From Symsagittifera roscoffensis (taxonomy: Eukaryota > Xenacoelomorpha > Acoela > Convolutidae), in NCBI RefSeq assembly GCF_963678635.1, contig NC_087062.1, forward strand, positions 33,143,651-33,207,650: a DNA stretch of 64,000 nucleotides. The letters run 5' to 3'. Below, in pieces: positions 21,780-33,728 of the stretch (position 1 is the stretch's first letter; each line of letters starts with the position of its first letter). Both the position numbers and the translations under genes were made by a program. The notes below the pieces were generated by a model. It made no database searches, was not told the origin of the DNA, and was given only the letters and a program-made list of their open reading frames with translations.

Positions 21780-23184
21780 TGTAAAGATTTGCATGTTTAT
21801 TAATTGAAATATCATTGATTCAAAGTTATTTTTTTTCAGAGTGAAGTGAACATTTAGAGTAAAAACCTTAAATATTTGAGAAAAAATCTGCCAAAGCAGT
21901 TGTGATTTTATCAAGACTTAAAACAAAAAGCGAATACCAGATGATTGTCCAGTTTTTAGTTAAAAAAAATTTAAAATTGTTCATTTGCTGTTTTCATCTA
22001 CGATTAAATAAAATTTATCTTCTTTGAACAATAACACAAGCAAGAAAGTAGTTTTGGTTAGAAAAGTTATCATTTAATTTCCATTTTAGCATCTAATTGG
22101 TTGATTATAATTTTTTTTTCTAAAAATTGGGTTTATTTTGGTTATACCAAAACAGATCAGATACTAATTAGGGCAATTATACAATTTAATTTAAACGTTG
22201 ATGAAATTCTTAATACAAAAGATTTTGAAAAATATATAATTTCTGAAAAAAAAAAAAAAAGGTTTTGTTGGCGGTTATCAAAGTTTTTGTTTTTAAAAGT
22301 GTGTATTTTAGCTTGAAATTTATCACTATCAAAAGTACTCTCAACGTTTGAAATTTGCATTTATCAAATTTTAAAGCAAAATTTCTGCAAAAAAAGGAAG
22401 AAGAATGAAAGAGTGATGACATTGATGAGATTTTTCGAATTTTCTGCTGTACAGGAACACCAGTAGTTTCTTAAAAAAATAGAGAGGATACTTGATTAGA
22501 AAATAACAGCAGACTTTTGAACAATGTTTCCGTTTACATAGCTTGCATGCTCAAAAATTAAATTACAAACCATTTTATATCCTATAAAATACAAAACTAA
22601 AGACGAAGGTAATCATAAAATTTTGAGTGAATCAGTATGATTGATTGATTTTGAGTTTTCTTATACAAAAAATTTTTGAAAATCTGGAAAATTGTGATAA
22701 AATGTTTAAATGAGATTACTCATTCTGTTAATTAATATCAAAAAAGATAAAAAATATTTGAAAGAAGGAAAGCTTTTTTCGGACTGGTTGAAATCAAACT
22801 GGTTAAAATTAACCTTAGAAAAAAAATGAATTTTAAGTGAATTAGGTTTGAATGTATAAAAATTCTAACTTTTTACTCTAAAAGTGAACATTTAGAGTAA
22901 AAACCTTAAATATTTGAGAAAAAATCTGCCAAAGCAGTTGTGATTTTATCAAGACTTAAAACAAAAAGCGAATACCAGATGATTTTCAAATGTTTATTAT
23001 AAAAATATTTTAAAATTTTTCATTTGCTGTTTTCATCTAAGATTAGGTAAACTGATATGTTGTTGTTAAAACTGTGGAAATTTCCGTGACAAAATAAGAT
23101 TGCATCAGTAATTTGATTGCTTGATATCAGTAATTTTGTGCAAAATTTTAGTGTTCTCTCTAACATTTGTACAAAATTTTTTTC
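21780..23184. other. No recognisable gene; loop DNA between orphan C and right arm
   Basis: AT-rich sequence repeated in block copy 2 and in its internal duplications. It holds a poly-A run near 22,246. A segment at 22,880-23,030 repeats 21,845-22,000 (the AACATTTAGAGTAAAAACC block, then CGAATACCAGATGATT). Minus-strand frames of 67-70 codons at 22,157-22,422 overlap the poly-A run, and I treat them as chance. Confidence 0.5.
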
Positions 23185-23389
23185 TAATATGTGAACAATT
23201 GTTGTATCGCTAATTTAATTTGTTTTCTGCTGTTTCCAATCATTTGGTGTTTACCTTGAACAACTAATATATTTTCGAAGTCTACAGGAATTTGAAAAAG
23301 TAATAATTATCACAAAGAACGGGAAAAAATCAAACAACAATTTATTACAAAAAAGTTCAAAGAGCTGTCGAGAGTTCTAGATGTTCTCT

Positions 23390-23863
23390 ATAGAACCCAG
23401 AGCTTGTCGAGGTTGTAGTTGTTGTTGAGGTGATGTAATTTGAGGCATTTTTCCAGAGAACCCTTCATCTTCGTCTATTGCAATGGGGTTTTGGCTTATC
23501 ATATCTCCTCCTCAGAGATAAGAGGAAATCTTTGACTGGTTGAGCCACGTAATTAGAGTCATGAGTGTCGGGGTTGTTCATTTCCACATGCTCAAAATCT
23601 TCCTACATCATTTGCATTTCTCCAAAATGGTTCTCTGTAATGGTACTTGCGCCATACTTTGTTTGTTGAAATCCCTTCGCATCACTTCCAACATGTGCCA
23701 GACTTGGATTGGAATTACTCCAGACTGTTTCTCGCACTTGAATTTGTACTAAATCAGGTGAAACTTCTACCGAGTACAAAAAGTTGCTGTTTTGCACTGC
23801 GAAGATAAGTTTAATCGATGTGTTGAGCAAAGGATACATAGTAAAAACAAGAACACTGACCAA
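23390..23863 (-). pseudogene. Orphan B, right-arm copy with two different stops
   Basis: The minus-strand frame covers the same protein as at 17,400-17,953. The N-terminal hydrophobic stretch (VLVFTMYPLLNTS), VQIQVRETVWS, SDAKGFQQTKYG and NHFGEMQMM are followed by TAG. The frame then continues to the basic segment LSLRRRYDKPKPH, a TGA, and the Thr/Ser tract. The left-arm TAA after QQT is a Lys codon here, and the stops in this copy are absent from the left arm. The frame is otherwise uninterrupted. More N-terminal homology (a LTRKIILFILEILK segment) appears at about 24,690-24,550, separated by ~700 bp that may be an insertion or intron. Confidence 0.6.
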
Positions 23864-25199
23864 TTTAGAGCTGAGAGAGGAGGTAGTTGACGGTAGTTAA
23901 GTTGAAATAAAGATGTTTAGAGCTGAGATTGGAGGTAGTTGACGGTAATTAAGTTGAAAAAAAAAGATTTTGAGTCAAGAGTGAGAGGAACCTTCAAGTG
24001 AGATATGTGGGTTTAACCAATCAAAAAAGTTTTTAATTATTTGGTTCCCTCAGAGTTGATTTTCGTTAATCAGATTTCAGCTCCTGTTTATGGAAACTTT
24101 AATTTAAGTTAGTCGTATCTACTCAAAAACAATGACATTGTCGTTTCCAAACACAAAAAATTCATTTTTGTTCTGGTGGTGTCCAATCAGAGAATAACTT
24201 ACCTTTTAAGGACTTAAATCTTCCAAATAAGTAAAAATACACACAAATGAAATTACAAAAATAATTGACCACATGTTGCTTGCTGTAAAAACAAGAAATA
24301 TCAGCGATATAATAAACGCAAGAAAGATAATTGTAACACGTAACATCTCTGCAATTTTTCCTGTCAAGTCAATTGAGTTTTCTGTATTTAATTAGAGAGA
24401 AATTGTTGACTTTTGAGTAGTTATTTGAGATCTTCGACTTTGATCTAAAATTGAGAGGATAGCTCGACGTTGATAAATTTTTCAAAGCCATTCTCTGGAA
24501 TTCTTATTCAAACCCGATCCTGTAGGATTTTGAACTTAGAATGGAGGAATGAAGAACTTTGCTGGGGAGTTTGACAACTTTGGGAATCGGGTAGGGGACA
24601 AGAAGAGTTTTTGATGTATTATCACACGACTTTTCGATCACTTTCAAAATTTCGAGAATAAACAAAATTATTTTCCTTGTCAGATGTAGCTCAGCCGTAA
24701 ATTCTTAACTTTGATACTCAATATTTGGTTCAAAAGTAAACTCTTTGATTGCGTAAGTTTCTCCAAAGAAACCTTTACTCAGTCGGATAACTCTATTTTG
24801 TGCAAAAAAACGTCCGAAAAAATAAGAACAAAGTAAGATTCAACATCTATATCATCAATAAGAAAATTAATTGGAGTTTTTTCCTTTTTCTTGAAAGTAG
24901 CTCGAGGAAAATCAAATGTTTTTGATAGCCCGTTTTTGAGTAATGGTTAAGGTTTCAAAAAAGTTATGAACAGTTCACTTTTAGAAAATGCTGGACTCTG
25001 ATTGATTGATTTTGAACAAACAAAGTGTTATCAAAATGAAAACCAATTATGAATGGTTGATTTTCCCTTAGCAACAGCAAAGGTTTTTTACTCTGATTTT
25101 TTTTAGTTTCAAGGCAATCGCTCCATAATTTGCCAATTGTTGTTATTTACTTTTGTTCATTTTTTGAGTTTGTTCAAAATTAAAGTACGTCTCCTAATA

Positions 25200-25509
25200 A
25201 GAGTTTTTGGACTATCTAAATCTCCCATTTGCAGTTCTCAAGTCTTTTCCCTACTTATTGAGATTTCGTCACTGAATACAAACGGAAGAGTTGCATGTCT
25301 TGAGTGGTAGATGTTACACACGTCAAAATGCATCAAAACGTCGTAAGCCCTGTGGACATTTGAAGTCTCCAAATTGTAAATTGCATGCTCATAGTAGCAA
25401 AGAACTGAATATTCTTGTCAAAAAGAAGCATTTTCTTGTCAAAATAAATTTTTTCGAGGTGATGCGAAACACGATCAGCAGCTTCCAACAACACAACGCG
25501 AGAATGTAA
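25200..25509 (+). pseudogene. Orphan A, right-arm copy, frameshifted
   Basis: A plus-strand frame reading FGLSKSPICSSQV corresponds to the N-terminal half of orphan A. After a small deletion near 25,300 it continues in another phase with SGRCYTRQNASKRRKPCGH and the rest of the Cys-rich centre (25,291-25,509). The frameshift inactivates this copy. Residue conservation with the left arm supports the reading frame. Confidence 0.5.
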
Positions 25510-25875
25510 ATTTCAAAAGGTATATGTTCAAAAAACAGTAAGCATAGGAAAAATAACTATGATTATTAAATTTACTGAGAAATTAAAATTCAAAAAATAT
25601 GAAATCTATACAATTCTTATAAAATTCCATATCAGCGCATATCTCATTTGTTAATTTATGATTTTACTCAAAGAATCTAATTGATGATAAAACCAACTCG
25701 AGTACAAACTGGATTCAAGTTATTGTAACAATTTCATTGGAAATTGATCCAAAAGTCTTTAATCTACAGTTAGAACTGCAATGGTGGCTCACTTATGGAA
25801 AATTAGTTTTTTATGTTTGCTGAAAAGTCTATATTATAAACTAATAAATGGAAACAAACTAATAAACTATAAACT

Positions 25876-25904
25876 AATAATTGTTTAACAAATAAACAAT
25901 TATT
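25876..25904. other. 12-bp perfect inverted repeat with 5-nt loop
   Basis: AATAATTGTTTA, ACAAA, TAAACAATTATT. The surrounding ~45 bp (TAATAAACTATAAACTAATAA...) is absent at the corresponding place in block copy 2 (about 41,640), so it is an insertion in copy 1 or a deletion in copy 2. Confidence 0.7.
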
Positions 25905-26896
25905 TGTTAAAAAAATGTTGAAAAATTGTACTGGATAATCAGAAAACATCGACTATTTGATTCGTTTAGCCTAGCTATCATTTTATTAACTTCCTAGTTT
26001 ATTGTTTTTGATTGAGTTCATAGAGTGGCGCGTTTTTAAGCAGATACATGGGTTTTTACTGTTTTTGATAACTGACTTAGAAAAAATTGAAAAACTTGAT
26101 AATTTGTTGGAACTTGAACGTTTTCAGATAATGAAATGCATTAGTCTGCACTACAAAATCACTTCAAACTCAAGAAAAAGGGTTGAAACAAGAACTTATA
26201 GTTTTCTGGTTAATTTTTTTTTTGTGGAGGTTCTTTGCAAACGGATTTTTTGTTGTCAATTTTGCTTTGGATTTTTAAGTGATCGTTGAAATGATACAGT
26301 TTTCCGAGTAAGTTTATGTTCAAATTGGAAACAATTTGAAATTGGCAGATCAAGAAAAACCCAGAAAAACTCAAGTTGAAGCTTTATGTCAGAAAAAATA
26401 GAAATTCAGCATAAATTTATAAAAGTATTGAGATCATTTTGCTTCAATTGAGGTTATAATTATAAGATTAAGAAAAAATCCAACATGAAAACACTCAAGT
26501 ATTGGTATATATGTCTAAGGTATTGGAATTTTTGTTATTTTTTGATGAAACAAGTAAAAAAACAAGAAACTTCAAATGATTCAATGATAGTTTCGTTTGA
26601 AGTAAGCAACGCCGAGACAAAATGTTCGGTTAATTGATACACTTTTTCCACTAACTTATCCAAGTTTTTTATTGCAATCCAGCAAAAATAATTCTTGTGG
26701 AAGATAAAAGATGAAGCATAAATCAAAACTCAGATATACTGTGAATTTCGTAGTTTTGCTTTTGTTAGCTTCAATTTTATTTCAGTTAGAAAACTAGGTG
26801 GAACTGTAGAATTTTTTCAATGAATTTTGCTTTAGTTTTGAAAAAAAAACAATTTGTTCAATTAATACAATTTATACCTGGATTTTGTTTTCTGAG

Positions 26897-27698
26897 TCAA
26901 CTTACTGAGTGTTCTTTGGGAAGCTTTGTCTTTGGGAAACATAGTTGATACTCATTCACCAAGTCCAAGTAGGGCGTTAGAGACACTGCTGCCCGTTGTT
27001 CGCCATGATGATATCGCGAACTAGAGCTCTCCATTGCTTGCGGTTCACGGCAATTTCCTTGCATAAATCGAATCACTCTGTTTTCCATTTTTCTGGTGCA
27101 TTTCGGTGAGCTTTGAATTGAGTTGTGTCATCCTGCACAAGCTTTTTCCAGGAAATTTTAGATCCGCCAGATGGGCGTTTCCAGTGTTCACATTAGACAA
27201 ACTCGAGGGCTGCATTCGGGATCTCGCTCGGTCCATCCGGAGGACATGGCCCTGCCACTTAGGTAGTCGTGATTGACCGGTTTGGTAGATACTAATTTTC
27301 AGGTTGGTCTTTGCTCTGAGGAGGTCTTTTGCAGGTCGAATCCTCGGTGTAAAATTTTTCCGAGGCACTTTTTCACAAACTTATTCATTTTCACAAACCC
27401 ATCCATAGAGGCCAGATTTCACTTCTGCAGAGAAGCGTGCTTCTAACACAAGCACTGTAGACTTTGCACCTGATTTTTTTGTTGGCTCCAGAAGTTTTTG
27501 AGGCTATTGATGTTTCCGCACGCTTTTCCAGTTCTTTTTTTCCCTTTGCATGTGATGTCGCCGTTAAGCTTTATGGAGCCTCCAATATAAGTGAATGTGC
27601 CTACTTTCTCTATCGGTTTGTCTGTCATTGTGGATATAGGGGTTTTCGTTTATTGAGAAAAATTTGCTATGCTTATATAGAGGCCGGTCTTGGCTGAA
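26897..27698 (-). mobile_element. LINE 3' fragment (end of block copy 1)
   Basis: Minus-strand remnants of the 3' part of a non-LTR retrotransposon. The frame at 27,628-27,443 has TFTYIGGSIKLNGDI, which matches the FxYLGSxIxxDG segment downstream of the LINE reverse transcriptase. The frame at 27,368-27,045 has KWQGHVLRMDRAR (the typical W.GHVLRM segment). The end at 27,698 is abrupt and coincides with the duplication junction. A longer copy of the same element lies at 42,640-45,690. Confidence 0.8.
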
Positions 27699-28627
27699 GG
27701 TTCTGTTAATTTTTCAAAATTTGGATTTTCAAGATTATCCCTGCTTTCTGTTTTGTATAGTTTCTCGCTTTTGAACTCACTTTGCATGAAAATTTAGTAA
27801 AAATTTGGGAATTTAGGGGGATATTAATGTCAATTGAATGAGCAATTTGCTGGCAGAGGTCAAATTAGAAAGGCAATCGTCTAAACTTTACCCTGTATTT
27901 TGTAACTGCTTACTTTTAGCAGAGAACAATTCCCTTCATAAGTAATTACTGTCATTTTTTTTAGCAAACACAGAATTTTGGTATTCATTTACTATCATTT
28001 TTCTCGCAAAATATAATTGAAAAATGTTTTTTTTTGTGAATTTTTGTCCAAAGTTTTTCAGAAATTAGAAAAAAATGGAAGCAAATGAAGCATTCAAAAT
28101 GAAACATATTACTTACGTAGGTATATTTTTACAAAAAAATTTAAGAACAGAACTATTGATTTTTAACTGAAAAGCTTCGATGTTTTTTTTCTACAGAAGA
28201 AGGTTTCTGTTATTCAGTGCAATACAAGTTAAAAAAAAACAAATAAACCCAGTCATGAAAAAGCTTCCCAAAACACCTTCAGAAAATTGCAATTTTTTCA
28301 AACAATTTTTTCAAAAATAGTTTCCCATTTATTAGCTTATGTTATGTAGTTTTCAGCAAATTTTTTCAAAAAAAAATCCCCGTAAGCAAGCTACCATTTC
28401 AGTTCTAACTGTAGATTAAAGATTTTTGGATCAATTTCCAATGAAATTTTCACAAAAATTTGAATCCAATTATCACTCAAGTTGGTTTTATTATCAATCA
28501 GAACCTTTGAATAAAAGCAAAAATTAATGATTAAGATATGCATTTAAAATATTTCATAGCATTTCCTAAAACGATTCAATTTTATAAGAATTGTATAGAT
28601 TTCGAAATTTTTTCAAGCTACTATTTC

Positions 28628-29050
28628 TCAGTAAAGTTCATTTTCAAAGTAAATTTTCCAATGTTTACTGATATTTGAACATATATATTTAAAATTTACC
28701 CTCTCGCGCTGTGTTGATGGAAGCTGCTGATTGTGTTTCTCATCGCCTCGAACAAAATATTTTCGACCAGAAGAATGCTTCTCCGTGACAAAAATATTCA
28801 GTTCTTCGCTACTATGAGCATAAATTTTACAATTTGGAGACTTCAAGTGTCCACAGGGTTTACGACGTTTTGATGCAATTTGACGTGGGTAACATCTACC
28901 ACGCACAAACCATGCAACTCTTTCGTTTCTATTCAGTGACGAAACCTCAATAAGTTGGGAAAGAACTTGAAAACTGCAAATGGGAGATTTAGATAGTCCC
29001 AAAATTTTTATTAGAGAGAGAAACCTTTGCTGTTGCTTAGGGAAAATCAA
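28628..29050 (-). CDS. Orphan A, 140-codon copy (block copy 2 left arm)
   Basis: The longest intact orphan A frame. It differs from the 16,308-16,721 copy at scattered residues. The first Cys of the left-arm motif is Arg here (RGRCYPRQ), while RRKPCGH and SPNC are kept. Having lost that Cys, it argues either against a strict metal site or for relaxed constraint. The last codons again cross a donor-like GGTAAAT. Function unknown. Confidence 0.5.
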   Translation of the reverse strand: MIFPKQQQRFLSLIKILGLSKSPICSFQVLSQLIEVSSLNRNERVAWFVRGRCYPRQIASKRRKPCGHLKSPNCKIYAHSSEELNIFVTEKHSSGRKYFVRGDEKHNQQLPSTQRERVNFKYICSNISKHWKIYFENELY

Positions 29051-29573
29051 CCAATCAGAATTGAGTTTTGTTTTACTAACACTGTTTGTTTAAGATCAAC
29101 CAATCAGAGACCAGCATTTTCTAAAATAAATTTCTTTTTTCTTGAAAAAATGGATTTGTAGGTAATGAAATTTTTACCTTTTTCTTGTAAAGTAGTTCGA
29201 GGAAATTCAAATAACTTTTGATAATCATTTTCAAATAATGGTTAAATTGTTTAAGAAATCATGAGAAGCTTATTTCTTTTAGAAACTTAATTTTTACTTT
29301 AAAAAAGACTATTAAAAATTGTTTGAATTTCCTCGAGCAACTTTAGCAGAAGGAGGAAAAATTTTCAATTGATTTTCTAATTGATGAAATAGATGTTGAC
29401 TGTTACTTTTTTCATTGTTTTTTGGACGTGTATATAGTATTGTACAAAATGGAATTATCTGACGAAGTGAAGGTTTCGTTAGAGAAACTCACTCATCAAA
29501 AAGTTTACTTTTTTAAATCTTTTACTCATCAAAAAGTTTACTTGTTTTCACACTAAATCTTTTACTCAACTTA

Positions 29574-30062
29574 TTGCCCATATGCCAATTATGCACAATT
29601 ATCATCTCAGTACCAAATCTTTTGTACTCGGTAGAATTTTCACCTGATCTGAAACAAATTCAAGTGCGAGAAACAGTCTGGAGTATTTTTGGCACGAATG
29701 GACATCCCAATCCAAGTCTGACATATGGTGGAAGTGACGCAAAGGGATTTCAACAAACATAATATGACGCAAGTATCATGACAAAGAACCATTTTGGAGA
29801 ATTGCATTTGATGAAGGAAGATTTTGAGCAATTGGAATTGAACAACTCCGACACTCATGACTCTAATTATGTGGCTCAACCGTTCAAAGATTTCCTCTTA
29901 TCTCTGAGGAGGAGATTTGATAAGCCAAAACCCCATCGCAATAGACGAAGATTAAGGGTTCTCTGGAAAAATGTCTCAAATTACATCACCGCAACAACCA
30001 CTACAACCTCGACTAGCTCTGCGTTCTATGGAGAAACTCCAGAACTCTCGACATTTCTTTAA
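29574..30062 (+). pseudogene. Orphan B, N-terminally truncated copy (block copy 2 left arm)
   Basis: Two frames in the same phase (29,574-29,762 and 29,778-30,062) are separated only by the TAA that is also present in the block copy 1 left arm. That stop therefore predates the 12.3-kb duplication. The N-terminal ~85 codons are deleted. The basic segment and Thr/Ser tract are intact. Confidence 0.55.
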
Positions 30063-30249
30063 TTAATTTTTTTTTGTAAATAATTGTTGTTTGATTTTTT
30101 TTCCTTTCTTTGTAATTAATGTTTTTTTTTTAATTCTTTTTTACTGTGAGAATAGGTTATTTGTTCAGGGTAAAATACACTTAATGATTGAAAACATTTA
30201 GATTACAAATTAAATAAGCAATACAACTTTTGTACATATATTAGGAACT

Positions 30250-31030
30250 TTTTCGTCACATGTTTGAGAAAACACTTAACATTTGCACACAAGTAAAATT
30301 ATCTGATGGTTTCTTGCATCTTGTCTCAAAAAACTGAAACACTTGTCTGAAAAAAATGAAAACTTTTTATCGGTTATCAATAAAAAAAGGAAACACTTTT
30401 CACCGTTTCTGGAAAAAAAAAGAAACGATTAGCATCTTGCTAAAAAATTTGAAACAATTTTCGCATCTTGTCGGAAAAAATGAACCATTATTGGCATCTT
30501 GTCAAACAACATGAAATTCGTTTCGCACTTTGTAGAAAAAAAACGAAAAATGATTAACATTTTGTCAAAAACATTAGTTTTTCTTGCACTGTTAATAATT
30601 ATATTTTATGAATATTTTGTTAAAAAATTAAATAAATCAGAAAAGTATTTTTTGCATGTCTGTTGATCAAAAACAACAGAAAATCAATATGTATTAACAA
30701 AGCAGATAGCGGTCCAAGACATCAAAAAACAAAATTTAATAAGCAATTAATCAACATAATGTTTGAAATAAATTTTTGCGTCTTTCGCATTTCCATTTAA
30801 GAAATAAAAGTGGAATTTTGCAAAATTTTTGGAAAAACCCATAAAAAACATGCATTTCACCAAAAAAAAGTTTTAGGTATTTTGCAATCTTGTGAAAACT
30901 TCGAAACTAATTTAATATTTTCACATCTTGTACAAGAATCATATTTTCACGTCTTGTACAAAAATCAATGATAATTTTGCATACAAAAGCAACTCAAATT
31001 CTACATCTTGCAAAAATTTTTTCAAAAGTT
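30250..31030. repeat. CATCTTGTC-type minisatellite (block copy 2)
   Basis: Counterpart of 18,140-18,930 with the same degenerate core and only scattered differences. The array did not visibly expand or contract after duplication. Confidence 0.65.
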
Positions 31031-31225
31031 TATAGAATTATATGTTAAAAAGAGCTTAAGCTGGAACAAAATTAATATTGACAAGATTTTACTATCAAAT
31101 ATTCAATTATCAATAGAAAAATTATTGAAAAAAGCTGATCCTGGAGTCTGGCTTCATTCTCGACAGAGCTATGAAGGAGTCATTTGAATAATTAAGGCAA
31201 AAAAAGTAATTCCTTCGAATAAAAT

Positions 31226-31322
31226 TACGTCATTACCATTTAACGTTCATGGAACAGTGAAAGCTGTAGAATATTTCCAACAGAGAAAATGACGTCATTA
31301 CACATTAGCTTCTAGAATCTTC
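31226..31322. promoter_or_regulatory. CRE-like and heat-shock-element-like cluster (copy 2)
   Basis: TGACGTCA at 31,290-31,297 and TTCTAGAATCTTC at 31,310-31,322 repeat the arrangement at 19,177-19,209 without change. It lies about 475 bp upstream of orphan E copy 2. Function inferred from consensus only. Confidence 0.4.
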
Positions 31323-31795
31323 TATAGGTTAGAATATACATATTAACTCCTAGAATTTTATAATTAGATCTTACAAATGAACTTCTAGATTTTTCTGAAT
31401 CTTTTTATTACAAGAAAAATCCATTAAAGTTAAAACCAATCAAAGCTCCAGATCAAACTCTAAGATGATGAAAGGTATGAAAAAAATTATCGGTTTTATA
31501 TTTTTGCCGTTTTTGTTGTTAAATCCAAATAAAAATACCCAATCAAGTTTGTTCTTCTCAAGGCATTTCTTCATTTTTTGGAAAAATTTACAAAAATTGA
31601 ATCAGTTCAACAAAAAATTTTATCCAACAAACCTTGTATAAAAAAAGTCAACCAATTCGTAGAGACAATTTGTTCTCCTTTTTAATCAAAATGACTGAAT
31701 CGTTGAACAATTTTTGACTAAATTCAGATATTTTGTACGTTTTATAGAGGATGTAAGCCAAACTTACTTTAAGCTGGTAATAAGATACAGCTGAA

Positions 31796-32337
31796 ATGAA
31801 AAAATTTCGTTTTACTTCAAAATATCCTTACAGTTCAGTTCATTCCACCAATATGAATAAAGTTTTTAGAGAAAATGGAAATCTATTCCAAAAGTTGAAG
31901 CCAATCTTAATACATTGGGCGAGTTCCTGCATCCAGTTTGAAATTGGTACCGAATTTGTCAAGATTCTCAATTTCAGCGAAATCTCCCAGTCTAGTGAGC
32001 AACTTATCAGAGATCTTTCAGAATCGAAAGAACTCGAGAGGAAAAAAAAATCAGAGAATTTTGAAATTAGTTAGCTAATTCTAAGACACCTTTGAGAAAA
32101 AAATACGGGTTTTCCTATACTTCAAATAAAAATATTTTGATGAAATTATGGATCTGGGTACGGAAAAACTTTTCATTTGGTTACAAAATTTTTTTACTAC
32201 ATATGACAGTTTTTGAAGAAAATGCTGAGTTTGACATATTCTACAGAGATCGAAAGAAGTGCTTCAATCTCCTAAAATTTTCACCGCTTAATTGGCAGAA
32301 AAGTGAAACAACTCGTGATTACATGGAAAAATTATAA
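31796..32337 (+). CDS. Orphan E, longer copy (block copy 2)
   Basis: The first frame runs 92 codons from ATG 31,796 (starts MKKFRFTSKY). The second, at 32,092-32,337, is 81 codons in another phase. Compared with block copy 1, the upstream TGA is absent and one base of the A-run after the ELE codons differs. The ~17-bp gap between the frames contains no clear intron. The protein family is not recognised. Confidence 0.3.
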
Positions 32338-32579
32338 GTTATTCAACAGGATTAACTATGTCCGTTGTGAAAAAAACATGGTGTGCCACATGGGGAACAA
32401 AGTGACAACGAACACAAAAGTGACAACAAACACGAACACATTTAATAAATTTTCCTAGTTGATTGTAAAATGGATTTTCTTTTCATCTGAATTAATATTT
32501 CCTGAACCAAAAATTATAAAAAGACTTATCAGGGCAAACTACTAAAAGAACAATTGAAGACAATTGATTATTTTATCAA

Positions 32580-32940
32580 AAAGCTTACCTAATCATTATT
32601 CACAGAATTATGAGAATCAATAAAACTTTTAGCAGTCTTGAAAAAATCAGATTTACATTTTAATTTTGAATTTTTTGAATTTTGTCCGCAAATGCTGAAC
32701 CAAGAGTTTGTGTGGAAGCTAGGCTTTGGTTGAAACTTAAATAATGTCTCGTGCACTTTTTCCGAATAAGTCAATTCTTTGCAATGCCAGGCATCTTTTT
32801 GCTTCCATTCCATCGAAAATTATGTTGAACTGCTCGGTTAAGCTGGTTGAATACTTCTTCGCTTGATGTAACAAAACTTGGATAGAATCTGTGTTTGAAC
32901 AAAGTTTAAAAACAGTCAATTTTTTGATATATGTAAGCAT
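32580..32940 (-). CDS. Orphan D (block copy 2)
   Basis: Minus-strand frame 32,940-32,737 (67 codons) matches the 20,790-20,569 frame. A ~50-bp segment present only here (around 32,660-32,705, encoding FSICGQNSKNSK in another phase) changes the C-terminus. An alternative phase (32,813-32,589, 74 codons) is open across it. Donor-like TAGGTAAGC near 32,590 is retained. Coding status uncertain. Confidence 0.3.
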
Positions 32941-33378
32941 AAATGTCTAATCTCTGCAGAATTTGGCAAAAAGATATTCCTATTAAAACCAAATGGAGCT
33001 TGCAATTTTCCAAAGTACATAAAGAGTTGTGGGTAGATACACAATAATCTCAATTTACTAAGTATTTTTCGAAAAATTTATTCGCAACAGAAATTAAGAA
33101 TGATTTTTCCTTGTAACCTGTATAAAAGATGGGAAGAGCTTGACACATAGCAGCGGCCAACTTGAAGAAAGGTTTTTGCAGGAAATCGTGGGCTCAAATA
33201 GAAAGACTAACACTTACACAATTTCCATATATGAAAGTTTTATACAAAACATTCCATATTTCGTACTGCTTCCATATATGGAAATCATGATGACTCAAAC
33301 TCTTTATTTCCATTTTCTTTCAATCTCAAAATCATTTCTCTCGTTTCTCCTCTTCTGATCGGTTTAGTCTTCTATTCA

Positions 33379-33728
33379 TATGTACTCTAGAAAAGACACT
33401 AGTCCAAATTACAATGAATTTTGAAAAAATCTAACAAGAATTGGACGATTTGCTTGGTCACAAAAATCCAAAAAAGGGAAAATTTTTTTTGAACCCTTTT
33501 TCCAACTACTAGAGAAAAATGAGTTGGGGCAACACAAAAAATTGGGGCAAATCAAGCAATTATTTCTCGGTGAAAAAGAAAGAGAGAAGATATCAACATT
33601 ACGGAATACTGTTGTTGAAGCATGATGCTGAAAACCTTGGATTTGAACATGAAGCCAAACCTTGTAAAGAATCAACTATGGATCAGGTACTCGAGATCTC
33701 TAATAGAGTATATAAAATAGCAACATAA
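33379..33728 (+). pseudogene. Orphan C copy 2
   Basis: Plus-strand copy of the C module. The MYSRKDTSPN frame starts at 33,379-33,383 in a degraded context (TGA after NEF, as in copy 1). The alternative-phase frame 33,519-33,728 is open to a TAA after VYKIAT. It heads a run of tandem C modules continuing at 34,625. Confidence 0.35.

Larger units (their letters stand above)
23185..25835. repeat. Right arm of long inverted repeat (block copy 1)
   Basis: Inverted partner of 16,015-18,145. It is about 500 bp longer because of extra sequence between the orphan B and orphan A regions. Inside it a ~50-bp segment (TTTAGAGCTGAGA/T...GGTAGTTGACGG) is tandemly duplicated at about 23,863-23,965. An exon-end-like AAAAGGTAAGT occurs on the minus strand near 24,205. 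The outer end is marked by TTTGCTGAAAAGTC near 25,830, matching TTTTCAGCAA at 16,020. Confidence 0.75.
15384..27698. repeat. 12.3-kb segmental duplication, copy 1
   Basis: The whole interval recurs in direct orientation from about 27,699. Corresponding points are 12,320 bp apart near the left end (16,308 and 28,628) and 12,109-12,112 bp apart later (17,531 and 29,640; 19,741 and 31,853). Identity looks like about 97% by eye. The left junction (CTGAAGGTTCTGTTAATTTT at ~15,380) and the right junction (GGCTGAAGGTTCTGTTAATT at ~27,695) share the stretch CTGAAGGTTCTGTTAATTTT. The right end falls inside a LINE, so the duplication breakpoint cut that element. Confidence 0.85.
28335..30257. repeat. 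Left inverted-repeat arm (block copy 2)
   Basis: Counterpart of 16,015-18,145, shortened by the deletion at ~29,520, where a direct repeat (AAATCTTTTACTCA/AAAGTTTACTT) suggests slippage or recombination. Its inverted partner is 38,985-41,610. Confidence 0.75.

Noticed and set aside
22157-22422. Minus-strand 67-70-codon frames repeated at 34.3, 35.6 and 38.0 kb
   Set aside because: They run through poly-A/T tracts of different lengths and change frame between copies, with no sign of conserved coding.
27330-27350. tRNA B-box-like GGTCGAATCC
   Set aside because: It lies inside the LINE 3' region and no A box or cloverleaf is found at the right distance. The copy at 43,080 is the same element.
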